Shown here one piece after another: positions 8,647 to 18,133 of a stretch of 64,000 nucleotides of DNA. The stretch is taken from the NCBI RefSeq assembly GCF_020148105.1, contig NZ_JAHLZE010000004.1:25179-89178 (forward strand), in the 5' to 3' direction. The stretch's first letter is position 1, and each line of letters starts with the position of its first letter. Both the position numbers and the translations under genes were made by a program. Below the pieces are notes generated by a model, which saw only the letters and a program-made list of their open reading frames with translations, had not been told where the DNA came from and did no database searches. This DNA is from Methanobrevibacter sp. TMH8 (lineage in GTDB: Archaea; Methanobacteriota; Methanobacteria; Methanobacteriales; Methanobacteriaceae).

Positions 8647-9318
8647 TTAAAATTTATCTAAAAATCCTAATGCTTCTTCAATACGAGCCATTTCAGGACC
8701 TGTACTATTTTCAGGGACAATAGCCCCATAAGAATTAGCTATAGAGCAAGCACCAACTAAATTTATGCCTCCTCCAACAGTTCCGATGTCTGATTCGACT
8801 TTAAATACATTTTCAACAAACTTAAGCTCAGATTCTGAAGCTTCTCTGTGAACTAATGCTCCTTTATTAGTTACAGAAAGTAAAGATCCAATAATATTAA
8901 ACCCCGCTATTTCTAATCTTTCAACCCTAATATCTAAATGTTCCTCAATAATATTAATTGATTTTTCAGAAAGTAATGGACTAACAATAGCTCCTTGATC
9001 ATTTGCTGCAATAATATTTCCAACAGCAGTATATTTATCAGGAATCATAGCTACATTAATTCCAGCTTCTTCTAATAATTCAACTTCCTTATCTAAAGTA
9101 TAAGGGGAAACAATAAGACCTTTAGAATTTCCACAAGACAGAGCCCCACAAAGGTTACTCCCAGAAATTGTAGTTCGGATAATATCGATTTCTAAAGCTT
9201 CTTTTATAGATTCTTCCATAGGTTCAGGAAAATTAAAAGGAACAATAGCTACCTGATCTGTAACTGAAATATAAACTCCTAAATTAGGGTTTCCAGTAAG
9301 ATTTATTCTTCTAAGCAT
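8647..9318 (-). CDS. eif6: Translation initiation factor 6 (aIF6)
   Basis: The 223-residue protein shows the fivefold pseudo-symmetric pentein repeats of IF6: recurring segments with GN or AN followed by G-(A/L)-(I/L)-V (for example NSKGLIVSP, NDQGAIVSP, NKGALVHRE, NSYGAIVPE). It binds the 50S subunit and prevents premature joining to 30S. A near-perfect AGGAGG lies seven bases before the ATG. It sits between L31e and LX, the standard archaeal arrangement. Confidence 0.95.
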   Translation of the reverse strand: MLRRINLTGNPNLGVYISVTDQVAIVPFNFPEPMEESIKEALEIDIIRTTISGSNLCGALSCGNSKGLIVSPYTLDKEVELLEEAGINVAMIPDKYTAVGNIIAANDQGAIVSPLLSEKSINIIEEHLDIRVERLEIAGFNIIGSLLSVTNKGALVHREASESELKFVENVFKVESDIGTVGGGINLVGACSIANSYGAIVPENSTGPEMARIEEALGFLDKF

Positions 9319-9340
9319 TGTATCCTCCTTTATCTATAAT

Positions 9341-9386
9341 AATATATTTTTTAATATACTTTTAATATATTTTTAGTATATTTTTT
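9341..9386. repeat. Short 11-12 bp repeat between L31e and eIF6
   Basis: Four units like AATATATTTTT follow one another with 11-12 bp spacing just upstream of the eIF6 ribosome binding site. It is one of several helically spaced AT arrays in the window. Confidence 0.5.
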
Positions 9387-9476
9387 ATTAATAAATTTTT
9401 AAAATTTTTATTAATAAAAATTTGTAAGTCTAATATTTTTAAATTTTAAATAATTTTTAATAAATAAATTCCTAAT

Positions 9477-9722
9477 TTATTCGGCCAAAGTTGCTTCTAC
9501 AACTCCATCGTCATCTTTAACAGCTTTGACTTTAATTTTAGAAGGAATTTTTTGAATTCCTCTTTCCCAAATCTTTTCATTAACAGATGAATCAATTTTA
9601 ACTTCATCAGCTTTCATGTGCTTTTTTAAGAATTCTTGAACTACTCTTATAGCTTTAGCAGCCCTAATAGTTCTTTGTACATTCTTAACATCTCTAAGTG
9701 GTATTGTATAAGTTCTTTCCAT
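9477..9722 (-). CDS. rpl31e: Large ribosomal subunit protein eL31 (L31e)
   Basis: An 81-residue basic protein with RTYTIPLRD at the start and [17 protein letters not shown] in the middle, both hallmarks of archaeal and eukaryotic L31e, which lies near the peptide exit tunnel. The ribosome binding site AGGTG overlaps the stop codon of the L39e gene eight bases upstream, so the two are probably translationally coupled. Confidence 0.95.
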   Translation of the reverse strand: MERTYTIPLRDVKNVQRTIRAAKAIRVVQEFLKKHMKADEVKIDSSVNEKIWERGIQKIPSKIKVKAVKDDDGVVEATLAE

Positions 9723-9730
9723 ATTAACAC

Positions 9731-9886
9731 CTAGACTTTAAGACTATTCCTTCTCCAATGTCTTGGTTTAGGCCTATATTTTAATTGACGTTTAGTTTTC
9801 GCATAAGCCCATATAGGGATTCTTCTATTCTGCTTATTAGCTTTTGCAAGTCTTAACTTTTTAGCTAATGGTTTATTTCTACTCAT
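9731..9886 (-). CDS. rpl39e: Large ribosomal subunit protein eL39 (L39e)
   Basis: A 51-residue, extremely basic protein ([20 protein letters not shown] at the start, then [11 protein letters not shown] and a C-terminal [12 protein letters not shown]). It matches L39e at full length; this protein lines the exit tunnel. Its UAG stop is part of the AGGTG ribosome binding site of L31e, with an 8-bp gap. An AGGCGAT motif precedes the ATG. The gene is short and easily missed. Confidence 0.96.
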   Translation of the reverse strand: MSRNKPLAKKLRLAKANKQNRRIPIWAYAKTKRQLKYRPKPRHWRRNSLKV

Positions 9887-10044
9887 TTTATCGCCTGTAA
9901 ACATAATTATGTGAATACTATTATAGTTAACTTCCCTATAATAATAAATTAATCTAAATTATACAGATTAAATTGATTTTAATATTTATATTAATTTTAT
10001 ATTAATTTACATACAGTTATATTTTTATAATTTATATTTTCAAT

Positions 10045-10644
10045 TCATTTTAAGCCAATAACTCTTGTTTGATAATGTTCTGGAAACAATTCAATTGAAT
10101 TTCCATCTTTTTCATTATCCATCAAATATCTAATTTCAACTTCATAATCAGAGCTATTGTCTCTGTTACTTTTCTCTTTAGTAATTTCAAATAGATTATA
10201 AACAAGAGTTTCTATGGTTTTATAACCAAAGCTATCTAAATTTACATATTGAATATTTTTTCGGTCTTCCAAACTTCGAATTTCATTTTTATCTAATTTT
10301 GGAGTTCTATCATCACGTCTTGTTCCATCAGCAATAGCGGAAACACTATTTTTATTAGCTAAGTCAGCTAACTCTTCAATGACAGATTTATGAAGATAGC
10401 TAATCCCATTATTTGGGAACCCATCATTCAATATTATATCAACAGATTTATTTAATATATTTTTATCTAATTTCAAAACATTGTGATTTATACCAATGGA
10501 TTTTGCTGATTTTGAAGCTGAAACATAAGAATCATAGACTCCAAAATTTACTGTTAGAAGTTCTACATTAAAACCCATTCTTTTAAGAAGAATAGCCATT
10601 AAAGAACTATCTTTCCCTCCACTGTACAAAACATATGCTTTCAT
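10045..10644 (-). CDS. PP-loop superfamily ATPase in the ribosomal gene cluster
   Basis: The 199-residue protein opens with the PP-loop SGGKDSS (8-14), which binds ATP and adenylates a substrate, as in tRNA thiolases, QueC and asparagine synthetases. The following segment LLTVNFGVYDSY and a later TRRDDRTPK are typical of archaeal 'alpha hydrolase' PP-loop proteins near the L31e/L39e genes. The substrate is unknown; RNA modification is the best guess because of the neighbours. No zinc-finger cysteines are present, so it is not a classical TtuA or TtcA. No clear ribosome binding site. It starts 31 bp after the PDCD5-like gene and is probably co-transcribed. Confidence 0.75.
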   Translation of the reverse strand: MKAYVLYSGGKDSSLMAILLKRMGFNVELLTVNFGVYDSYVSASKSAKSIGINHNVLKLDKNILNKSVDIILNDGFPNNGISYLHKSVIEELADLANKNSVSAIADGTRRDDRTPKLDKNEIRSLEDRKNIQYVNLDSFGYKTIETLVYNLFEITKEKSNRDNSSDYEVEIRYLMDNEKDGNSIELFPEHYQTRVIGLK

Positions 10645-10675
10645 AATATTAATATAATTATTAATTATTTATTGA

Positions 10676-11032
10676 TTATTTACGAGAGATATTAATCTCT
10701 CTTTTTTGACCAGATATCTGCTGAAGTAAAACTTTTAACTGATCATCAGTTATTTTACCTTTCATTCTTCCGCTTTGAGCCAATTGAATCAGTTGAATTT
10801 CGATTTGCTCAACGAACTCTGGTTTAGTTAATCTGAGGTTAGCTAATCTACTTCGAGCTTCTGGAGTCAAAATCTGCATCATCAACTGCCTTTTTTGTGC
10901 TTCCATTTCTTGTTGCATTTGCTGTTGCTGCATTTGCTGTTGTGCTTGCTGTGCTTGTTGATTTTCATTAGCAGCAGCCTGTTGTTGTAACTCTTGCATT
11001 CTTTTACGGCGCAATTCATCAAGATCACTCAT
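10676..11032 (-). CDS. PDCD5-like DNA-binding protein
   Basis: The 118-residue protein has a Gln-rich N-terminal helix (15-50) and a compact three-helix core ending [11 protein letters not shown], as in archaeal PDCD5 homologues (the MTH1615 family). Members bind nucleic acid, and the eukaryotic relative is an apoptosis and chaperonin-interacting protein; the archaeal role is unsettled. GGAGG lies before the ATG. Its place next to S19e matches the arrangement in related methanogens. Confidence 0.9.
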   Translation of the reverse strand: MSDLDELRRKRMQELQQQAAANENQQAQQAQQQMQQQQMQQEMEAQKRQLMMQILTPEARSRLANLRLTKPEFVEQIEIQLIQLAQSGRMKGKITDDQLKVLLQQISGQKREINISRK

Positions 11033-11215
11033 TTTAGGACCTCCAAATATTATTTATGTGAAATAATTATTAATCTAAATTTGTTAATTTTAACTTTAGG
11101 AATTAATGAATTAATATTTAATATATAATTTTTTAATAAATTATTTTTTATATAAATATTTTTTATATAAATTATTTTTTAATATAATTTAATATATTAT
11201 TTTTTAATATATTAA

Positions 11216-11656
11216 TCAGTATTTCTCGAGTTCTGGAATATCTTTAATGATTTCTCCAGAAGTTTTATCTAAGAAAGATTTACCTTCAGAGGTAACAATT
11301 CTTCCAGCATCTATTTTTTGGATATATCCAGCATCTTCAAGTTGGTGTAAAGCTCCTCTAACAATAGCCCCACTACCTTTTCTGAAAGTTTCTGGAGTAA
11401 CTCCTCTATCTTTTTTTCCACCATAGAAAGTTCTTAAACTATTAATTCCAACAGGACCATCAATGTAAACTCTTCTTAAAATAGAAGCACATCTTACATA
11501 CCACCAGTCAACATTTTCTGGTTTTCTTTCTTTGTGAACACCAGTCTTGACTAAAGTAGTCCATTCTGGAGCGGAAATTTTATCATTATTTTCATTTAAA
11601 TCTTTTGCAACTTGATCTATTAATAAATCAGCAGGTACATCATATACAGTAGTCAT
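11216..11656 (-). CDS. rps19e: Small ribosomal subunit protein eS19 (S19e)
   Basis: A 146-residue protein with [12 protein letters not shown] at the start, the W-W-R-A-S-R-R-Y region (residues about 50-70), YGGKKDRG and a winged-helix C-terminal half, all standard for S19e. It belongs to the 30S head and is needed for pre-rRNA maturation in eukaryotes. GGAGAAT lies upstream of the ATG. The 3' flank (11085-11215) is a T/A low-complexity run on the way to the PDCD5-like gene. Confidence 0.95.
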   Translation of the reverse strand: MTTVYDVPADLLIDQVAKDLNENNDKISAPEWTTLVKTGVHKERKPENVDWWYVRCASILRRVYIDGPVGINSLRTFYGGKKDRGVTPETFRKGSGAIVRGALHQLEDAGYIQKIDAGRIVTSEGKSFLDKTSGEIIKDIPELEKY

Positions 11657-11924
11657 ATTAATTCTCCTAATAAATTTTAAACACTTTTTATCGAATTAAA
11701 TGCTTTTATATCTTATTAATATTAGATACATTGTTTACAATAATATTATAACCCTGATATTAATATATCAATATTACGTATCAAAATATTCAATCTAATA
11801 TTATATTAATTAAATTATTAATTTTTAATTAAATAAATTTTTAATTAAATAAAACCTTATTTAAGTTTGAATCTTTTAGCACACAGATAACCGATTTCAA
11901 ACATAGAAATCAATTTAAACAATT

Positions 11925-12188
11925 TTAAGGTTTTTTCTTGTAAATTACAGCAACATTTCCTCTTAAATCAACAAGTTTAGATCTTGTTTTTTCAACCATT
12001 GCTGTAATATAAGCTTCTTTATCATTTGCTATATTTTTAGCAAATCTTAATTTGACAATTTCATTTGCTTTAAGCTGTCTTTTTACTTCTTCAATAACAT
12101 TATCATTAATTCCAGCTTTTCCAATATTAATTGTCATGGAATTGAGAGCCCTATTCATCATTTCTTTTTTTGTTAATGTAGTACTCAA
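11925..12188 (-). CDS. YhbY family (CRM domain) RNA-binding protein
   Basis: An 87-residue single CRM domain. The NIGKAGI loop (about 21-27, the GxxG-like RNA-binding motif) is followed by the V-K-R-Q-L-x-x-x-E-I-V-K-L-R pattern. Bacterial YhbY binds pre-50S particles, so a ribosome-assembly role is likely. The start is TTG at 12188, supported by AAGGAGA seven bases upstream, and the coding region then overlaps the end of rnp4 by 38 bp. A later ATG without overlap exists but has no ribosome binding site. Confidence 0.85.
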   Translation of the reverse strand: MSTTLTKKEMMNRALNSMTINIGKAGINDNVIEEVKRQLKANEIVKLRFAKNIANDKEAYITAMVEKTRSKLVDLRGNVAVIYKKKP

Positions 12189-12522
12189 TTTTAGCTCTCC
12201 TTTTTTCTTTTTTTTCCTTTTTATAAGGAATTTTCATTATGCAATCACATTCGTGACATTTAATATTTACTTCTCCATTAACTAATCTAACTGATGAGTT
12301 ATTTCCAGGAGACAAAAATTTGTAGCAAGTCTTACAATAGCTACGCCCCCATTTAGGAGGGATTTTAGTATTATATTTTTTAGATATTTTACGAGCTAAG
12401 CTCACATATCTATGTGATCTTTCAGGATTGGTTGAAAATTCTTTTTTAGCAATTGAAAACAATATATCCATACGTTCAATAGCTATATCAATCATCCATT
12501 TAGGTCTTCTTCCTCTTCGCAA
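12151..12522 (-). CDS. rnp4: Ribonuclease P protein component 4 (Rpp21/Rpr2 family)
   Basis: The 123-residue protein has an N-terminal basic helix pair (RSHRYVSLARKISKKYN) and a zinc ribbon formed by C64/C67 (YCKTCYKF) and C90/C93 (KCHECD). It ends in a very basic tail. This is the Rpp21 homologue, which pairs with Rpp29 to help RNase P RNA mature tRNA 5' ends. The start codon is TTG with TGGGGT upstream. Its tail overlaps the YhbY-like gene by 38 bp, implying co-expression of two RNA-processing or assembly factors. Confidence 0.92.
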   Translation of the reverse strand: MRRGRRPKWMIDIAIERMDILFSIAKKEFSTNPERSHRYVSLARKISKKYNTKIPPKWGRSYCKTCYKFLSPGNNSSVRLVNGEVNIKCHECDCIMKIPYKKEKKEKRRAKIEYYINKKRNDE

Positions 12523-13075
12523 TATTAAACCCCATATAATTGGAAAACAAACTATTAAAAGAAATATAATAGGATGTGAAATTATTCAAGTAATTTTAAT
12601 AAGATTTAATTGTTTTAAATCAATACCATAAAAGATAATCTCAACTATTTTAGGTATCAGAAGAGTAATAATAATCTTTTGTATGTTCTATTTAAAAAGA
12701 CTTTCTATAATTTTATATATCTTCAATGAAAATTTAAATTTAGAAAAATATATAAACTTTATAAAAATTATAAAAATTTTAAAAAATTTATATGAAATTA
12801 TATATAAAATTTATATGAAATTTATATAAAATTTTATTAAATTTTATTGAACTATAATTAAATTTATATAAAACTATATAAAATTTATAATAAAATTTAT
12901 TATTTATTAAAAAATTGATATAAATTTAAGTAATAATTTCAATGAAAATTTATTGATTAATAAAATTATTTTAAAACAAATAATCTATCATTAAAATGTA
13001 TATTTATTCTATCTTAAAAATATTACTAATATACTTTTAAAATTTTAAAATTTTGAAAATATAAAAATATAAAAA
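12523..13075. other. Gene-free AT-rich region
   Basis: This 553-bp region lies between the AK6-type kinase gene and rnp4 on the minus strand. From 12730 to 12910 it is made of repeated TATAAAATTTATA-like words. It should contain the rnp4 promoter. I found no Shine-Dalgarno-linked ORF and no structured RNA. Confidence 0.5.
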
Positions 13076-13687
13076 TTAATCTAAAATCCACTGCATAAAA
13101 TCAACATCTCCTACTGGAAACTGTTTTTCATCGAATAAAATAGATTCAACAAGACTTAAAATGTCTTTAACTTCTAAATTAGTAGTATTAATTTCATTAA
13201 CATTATTTCCATGATTTTCATAAGCTTCAACAGAACAAACTCCTAAAGCTTCAGCTTCTAAGTTTTCATGAATTTTATCTTCAGAATAATCTCGAGCATT
13301 TAGTCTTTTTTGAAGAATATTTGGGTTTAATCTAAGTACAATTACTTTAAATATATGATTAACAGTATTATCTTTATTAATTTCAATACTACAAAGATGT
13401 GAAAGATGTCCTTCAACAATAACTATTTTAGGAATATCATCATCACTAAAAAAATAATCAATAGTTTTATTGAGCTTTTTAGAAAGTTTATCAATATCAA
13501 CAATTTTATATCCTTTTTCTAAATCTTTACCTTTTATTAAATTATTTTCAATAGCCAATTCATTAATTTTAATAAGTTTAGAATCATATTTCTTATTTAA
13601 AATACCATTAAGATTATCAGCTATTGTAGTTTTTCCAACCCCTGGAGTCCCAGTTATGAAAAGGATTATATTATTAATATTATTCAC
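13076..13687 (-). CDS. Adenylate kinase 6 / Fap7-like nucleotide kinase
   Basis: The 203-residue P-loop kinase has GTPGVGKTT at 13-21 and VEGHLSHL near 93-100, then a LID-type segment RLNARDYSEDKIHENLEAEALG and a VEAYENHG stretch. These are the marks of the AK6/Fap7 family and differ from classical adenylate kinase. Fap7 acts in late 40S maturation with uS11; here the gene lies in a block of ribosome genes, which agrees. The start is GTG with TAGGTG upstream. Residues in the LID helix carry the expected Arg and Asp. Confidence 0.85.
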   Translation of the reverse strand: MNNINNIILFITGTPGVGKTTIADNLNGILNKKYDSKLIKINELAIENNLIKGKDLEKGYKIVDIDKLSKKLNKTIDYFFSDDDIPKIVIVEGHLSHLCSIEINKDNTVNHIFKVIVLRLNPNILQKRLNARDYSEDKIHENLEAEALGVCSVEAYENHGNNVNEINTTNLEVKDILSLVESILFDEKQFPVGDVDFMQWILD

Positions 13688-13786
13688 AAAAACACCTAAA
13701 TACAGAATTATTATTTAATTATCATAAAAAATAAACAAAAACAAATAAGATATAATAAATATAATTAAAAGTTTAATGAATTTGAA

Positions 13787-14881
13787 TCACTTCTTAACAA
13801 TAATTCTTAAAACATCTTTATCATCTAAGACATGATCTGGACCTATTTTTTGCCCTGGAAATTTTACAGAGCTTCCCCAAACTTTAGCATGTCTGAAATT
13901 TCTCACAAATTCCCTATGTAATTTTCCACAAATATCAATTACAGTAGATCCTTTTTTAACTATAAGAGGATCTTCATAATCAGCCTTTCTACCCTGTGGT
14001 TTTAAATATACTCTGATTAAATTAAGGTTTTCAAATATTTGATCTCTTAGATAATCAAGATTTAATTTCTTATCTGCAGAAATTGGAATAAAATCATGGA
14101 TAGATTTCTTTAATTCTTCAATGTAACTTTCATCCACAAGATCTACCTTATTTAAAACAACTATAGCTGGAACATAAGCTCTATTAGATTCTAATGCATC
14201 AATGAATTGATCCATTGTTACATCTCCACGAATTAAAACATCAGCATTGTGCATCCCATATTCATTTATAATAGATCTTATTGTAGCTTCATCAAGATGA
14301 GTTAATTTTTCAGTAGAAGATACATTGACACCACCCAATTTTTTTCTTCTAACTGTAACATCAGGCTTATTTTCATTAGGACGAATTCCTATATCACGTA
14401 ATTCTCGCATGATTATATCTAAATGCTGAGGATTAAAAACATCAAGAACAATAATAATTAAATCTGCTGTTCTAGCAACCGAAAGAATCTCTCTTCCCCT
14501 ACCTTTTCCACCAGAAGCACCAGTAATAATCCCAGGAATATCAAATATTTGAATTTTAGCTCCTCTATATTCCATGATACCTGGAATAATGTCAAGAGTT
14601 GTAAATTGATAAGCCCCTACTTTTGACTCAGCATTAGTTAATTCATTAAGAAGAGTAGATTTTCCAACAGAAGGAAATCCAACAAGTACTGCAGTAGAAT
14701 CTCCAGATTTCTTTACATGAAACCCTTTACCTTTAGTTCCAGAACTTTTTCTTTGTAAAGATTCTTCTTTTAATTTTGATATTTTAGCTTTAAGCTTTCC
14801 AATATGGTGAGAAGTAGCTTTATTATAAGGAGTTTTTTGAATTTCATCCTCAATCTTCTTTATTTTTTCATCAATATCCAT
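13787..14881 (-). CDS. DRG/Obg family GTP-binding protein with TGS domain
   Basis: About 364 residues. An N-terminal helical region ([20 protein letters not shown]) is followed by a G domain with GFPSVGKST (G1), DIPGI (G3) and NKVD (G4), and a C-terminal TGS domain (about 285-364) ending in the [12 protein letters not shown] beta strands. These match archaeal and eukaryotic developmentally regulated GTPases, which associate with translating ribosomes. An in-frame GTG three codons upstream (14890) exists. I chose the ATG at 14881 because relatives start there. It is downstream of aglB, separated by a 10-bp-period repeat array. Confidence 0.92.
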   Translation of the reverse strand: MDIDEKIKKIEDEIQKTPYNKATSHHIGKLKAKISKLKEESLQRKSSGTKGKGFHVKKSGDSTAVLVGFPSVGKSTLLNELTNAESKVGAYQFTTLDIIPGIMEYRGAKIQIFDIPGIITGASGGKGRGREILSVARTADLIIIVLDVFNPQHLDIIMRELRDIGIRPNENKPDVTVRRKKLGGVNVSSTEKLTHLDEATIRSIINEYGMHNADVLIRGDVTMDQFIDALESNRAYVPAIVVLNKVDLVDESYIEELKKSIHDFIPISADKKLNLDYLRDQIFENLNLIRVYLKPQGRKADYEDPLIVKKGSTVIDICGKLHREFVRNFRHAKVWGSSVKFPGQKIGPDHVLDDKDVLRIIVKK

Positions 14882-14914
14882 AAAACTCACTAATTATTCA
14901 TAATACAATTTCAT

Positions 14915-15014
14915 TATTTTAAATTATTTTAAATTATTCTAAGATATTCTAAAATACTCTAAAATATTCTAAATTATTCTAAAATATTTTAAACTATTTT
15001 AAATTATTTTAAAC
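14915..15014. repeat. Exact 10-bp-period AT array, ten units
   Basis: A unit close to ATTCTAAAAT or ATTTTAAATT is repeated ten times with no phase drift, so the T runs fall on one face of the helix. It lies between aglB and the DRG gene, directly upstream of the DRG start. Confidence 0.85.
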
Positions 15015-15258
15015 TTCATGATATAATAATTTTAATTTTTAATTAATCAAATATAAAATTTGTTTTTAATTATTCTAATTTTTATATTATATATTATTGA
15101 TATTACTTATAAATAATGCATAAAAAGTTGATTATTATAAAATCTTATTCTAAATAATATTTATAAAAATAGCAAATATCTAATAATTAATTATTAGGAA
15201 TGATTAATTAAAAATGATTAATTAAAAATTAAAATAATAAAAATTTAAAAATAAAGCA

Positions 15259-15280
15259 ATTCCATGAAAATTCATGGAAT
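15259..15280 (-). terminator. Perfect inverted repeat downstream of aglB
   Basis: A 10-bp perfect stem (15259-15268 with 15271-15280) with a two-base loop, starting 38 bp past the aglB stop. On the minus strand it is followed by a T-rich stretch. It looks like a terminator or 3'-end stabiliser. The rest of the 14891-15317 gap is the 10-bp array and plain AT-rich sequence. Confidence 0.55.
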
Positions 15281-15317
15281 ATACTTAATTTATATTTTAC
15301 CTAATTTTATGTTTTCA

Positions 15318-18074
15318 CTAAGTCGTAGTATTGGCAGATCCTGTTTCATTTCTCAATGTTGGTATTCCATTTATTTTCCACAGAGAAATTCCGTCTTCTA
15401 CATGAACCAATTGGAATGCATCCTGACCAAATCCATTTAGTATAAAGAGTTTTGTAAACATTGAATTTTCAAGCTCTTTACTCATAATAATAGATGTGTA
15501 TGTTCCATTATCACCAATTACAAGTAATGTGTAATTTCCACTTTCATTAACAGTCTGGTTTTTCCATACTATACCGTCCTCAATAAGAATCAATCTATTA
15601 ACTGTAAATGGATTAAAAGTTGTATTATTTTGAGTTACAACAGGAGTTCCATTTTGATATACAGCTGTAGTAGTTGCATTAGTAGTGTTATTTGCTGTTC
15701 CACTTGTAACTTTTGTTTGATATAAAATACCATTTTCTTCCAAATTAGTAATATTGGCTTGATAAATACCATTAGCAATTTGTTGAAGTTTAACTGGAGT
15801 AGTGGAAACAAAATATTGGTAACCCGAACTATTTTGAATATTGAAATCCCAATTTCCAAAGTACGTCCACCAACCAGCTTTTTGAAGCATATCCGAACTC
15901 GCTACAAATATAACTGGAGTAGGATTTGTTGGATGAGTCATATTGACAATTTTATCGGCTTGAACCGAAGTTAAACCATATGTATCCACCATTTTATTTT
16001 TAGCTTCTTCTGCAGACAAAGTTAGAGTATTTTCAAGAATTTCAGCTGATTTCCCACTATCATTAGTATAGTTATCAAGGAGTTGACTTGCATTATCACC
16101 ACTATATGCCATCATTTGGAATATAGCTGCCGATAGATTCGTATCATTCGTTGTAAGAGCCTTACCTGTCCAAAATGCCCTTATACCTGTCTGAGAACCA
16201 CCATCAAACAATGTTGGTCTTTCTGAAGCAATTTCAAATAAGTAACCGAAATCCCACCAAGATGCAAGAGTAGTATCATTAGTAGTGTTCTCATTTATCC
16301 AAGTCATGGCATTCCACATTGGATCACTAGTACTCGGAATAACAGATTCTGATACTTGATAAGCACCAAATATTGAAGGAGATACAAGAGCTGAAATTAT
16401 TATAAGCATTACAGCTGTCTTTGCATACTTAGAACTTTTTATTTCTTTATATCCATAAATCAATAAAGCTGAAATTCCAATCATTGCTAAAAGTATAACT
16501 ATTGGAATTATAATTGCCATAGCAGATGATATTTTAAATAATGGAGCAAATATTGTTAAAGTTTGTAAAATTGGATAAAATGTTAATAAAGATCCTCCAA
16601 TAGCTATAGCCATTAATTTGTTCTTATCTTCTAACTTATTTTTAACATATGTAACAGCATAACCTGCAAATAAACCTACACAAAGTCCTAATGGTATCAT
16701 TAATACCATAATAAATCTTGAACCTTGAGTAACAGCTATTGCAGATAATAAAATCCATACACCAAATAGAGTTAAATAAAGTAATGTTTCACGTTTACTC
16801 TTATTTATATCATCCATTGATTTAACATCATCCATAGTGAATTCAATAATAGCTCCTTTTTCTTTACTTTCTTTAACTTTAGAAGCAGATTTTCTTTGAC
16901 CTTTTGGTGGTTTTTTATTTTTACCATTAACTGTTTTAATTGAACGTAATTTCCATAATTTTTGAGCCATAAGAATTAATATAGCAAATGCTCCGAAAAC
17001 AGCTACGATTCCACCTACACCATTAATTACTCCTCCTGCATTAGCTGAAAAAGCCCCTGATATTCCTCCATAAAGAAGGTTCGGAATCTGTAGCTCTGCA
17101 ACAGATATATATACATTAGGGTATGCAGCTGCAGATGCTAATGATTGAATCTGAGTAGCACCAATAAGACTAAAAGGTGCTTGAATAACAGAATCGAAAC
17201 CATTCGTTAATGCGAGCCCAATAAATCCAATTAGTGCAATGGCTACAATTGAAAAAATCTCTTTTTGATCTACAAACCACGAAAGAATGTTAGAATAATC
17301 TTTTATTGGTTTAATCATTCCTACTTTGAGTATAAATCCTAGAGCTAAATATACTAGGAAAAAGATAACTAGCATACCTAAATAAAATACATAACCATCC
17401 CATGCCAAAGAGAATAATACCATTGTGAAAACAGTTAATATAATATAAATTATTCTATAAAGTAATTTACTCGACCTTATACTTTCAATAAAGAATAGAA
17501 CTAAGAATAATGGTAAAACTACATTAAACATATCTGTATCAAAGAACCCTACAAATGTGTGAGAGAAATAATTAGGTGCCAGAGCAACTATCAACGCAGC
17601 TGTTGCACCACCATAATTATTTGTAACTCTCCTAACTATTATAAATGCAGGTATTGCAGCAAGAGGAGATATTATTGCTGTAGCATAAAATGCAACCTCT
17701 GTCAATGACATATTCGAAAACATATTGGCAATGTAATATAAGAAAGATGTGACATATACAATCATTGGACGATAGTCTGCACTTCTACCATCTGGAGCAT
17801 ATGAAAGTGTATCCCATGGAGTCCCATTTAGAATTTCATCACCCATATGTCCATATTGCATGTAATTTTGTGTCATACGTAAGTTGTAGTATGAATCCAT
17901 CTCAGTAAAGTAAGGAAGTCCACTAGAATCTTTGTAATAACCTTGCTGGTCAGCAGGAAGAACTGATAAATCAGCAGATTGAAACCTTAAAAAGGAAACA
18001 AATGCGACTATTACCACTACTATCGCTACTGCCTTTAATATCGACATTAGTTTATCTCTATCCATAAAAATCAT
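15318..18074 (-). CDS. aglB: Oligosaccharyltransferase catalytic subunit AglB (STT3)
   Basis: The 918-residue membrane protein transfers lipid-linked glycans to Asn in N-x-S/T sequons outside the cell membrane. It has one N-terminal transmembrane helix, then the first acidic metal motif in EMDSYYN (near 58), the second in FFDTDMF (near 175), about a dozen more membrane helices to near 570, and a C-terminal globular domain with WWDFGY (near 605), the STT3 signature normally WWDYG, here with Phe. A basic cytosolic loop lies around 380-405. The C-terminal domain is rich in NxT/NxS sites. Start choice is open: the ATG at 18074 overlaps the stop of a short upstream ORF; the ATG three codons later has GATGAT before it. 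Confidence 0.95.
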   Translation of the reverse strand: MIFMDRDKLMSILKAVAIVVVIVAFVSFLRFQSADLSVLPADQQGYYKDSSGLPYFTEMDSYYNLRMTQNYMQYGHMGDEILNGTPWDTLSYAPDGRSADYRPMIVYVTSFLYYIANMFSNMSLTEVAFYATAIISPLAAIPAFIIVRRVTNNYGGATAALIVALAPNYFSHTFVGFFDTDMFNVVLPLFLVLFFIESIRSSKLLYRIIYIILTVFTMVLFSLAWDGYVFYLGMLVIFFLVYLALGFILKVGMIKPIKDYSNILSWFVDQKEIFSIVAIALIGFIGLALTNGFDSVIQAPFSLIGATQIQSLASAAAYPNVYISVAELQIPNLLYGGISGAFSANAGGVINGVGGIVAVFGAFAILILMAQKLWKLRSIKTVNGKNKKPPKGQRKSASKVKESKEKGAIIEFTMDDVKSMDDINKSKRETLLYLTLFGVWILLSAIAVTQGSRFIMVLMIPLGLCVGLFAGYAVTYVKNKLEDKNKLMAIAIGGSLLTFYPILQTLTIFAPLFKISSAMAIIIPIVILLAMIGISALLIYGYKEIKSSKYAKTAVMLIIISALVSPSIFGAYQVSESVIPSTSDPMWNAMTWINENTTNDTTLASWWDFGYLFEIASERPTLFDGGSQTGIRAFWTGKALTTNDTNLSAAIFQMMAYSGDNASQLLDNYTNDSGKSAEILENTLTLSAEEAKNKMVDTYGLTSVQADKIVNMTHPTNPTPVIFVASSDMLQKAGWWTYFGNWDFNIQNSSGYQYFVSTTPVKLQQIANGIYQANITNLEENGILYQTKVTSGTANNTTNATTTAVYQNGTPVVTQNNTTFNPFTVNRLILIEDGIVWKNQTVNESGNYTLLVIGDNGTYTSIIMSKELENSMFTKLFILNGFGQDAFQLVHVEDGISLWKINGIPTLRNETGSANTTT

Positions 18075-18133
18075 CTAATATTTTGAATTAAAATCATGAA
18101 TGTTAAATCATGAATATCTAAGTTAATAATCAT
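18071..18133 (-). CDS. Possible 20-codon upstream ORF overlapping the aglB start
   Basis: On the minus strand an AGGTGAT motif is followed at once by ATG and 19 further codons. The TGA stop overlaps the aglB ATG as ATGA. The peptide (MIINLDIHDLTFMILIQNIR) has no known motif. The Shine-Dalgarno spacing is very short, so this may be chance. If translated, it would couple or tune aglB expression. An 11-bp direct repeat (AAATCATGAAT at 18091 and 18105) lies inside it. Confidence 0.25.
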   Translation of the reverse strand: MIINLDIHDLTFMILIQNIR

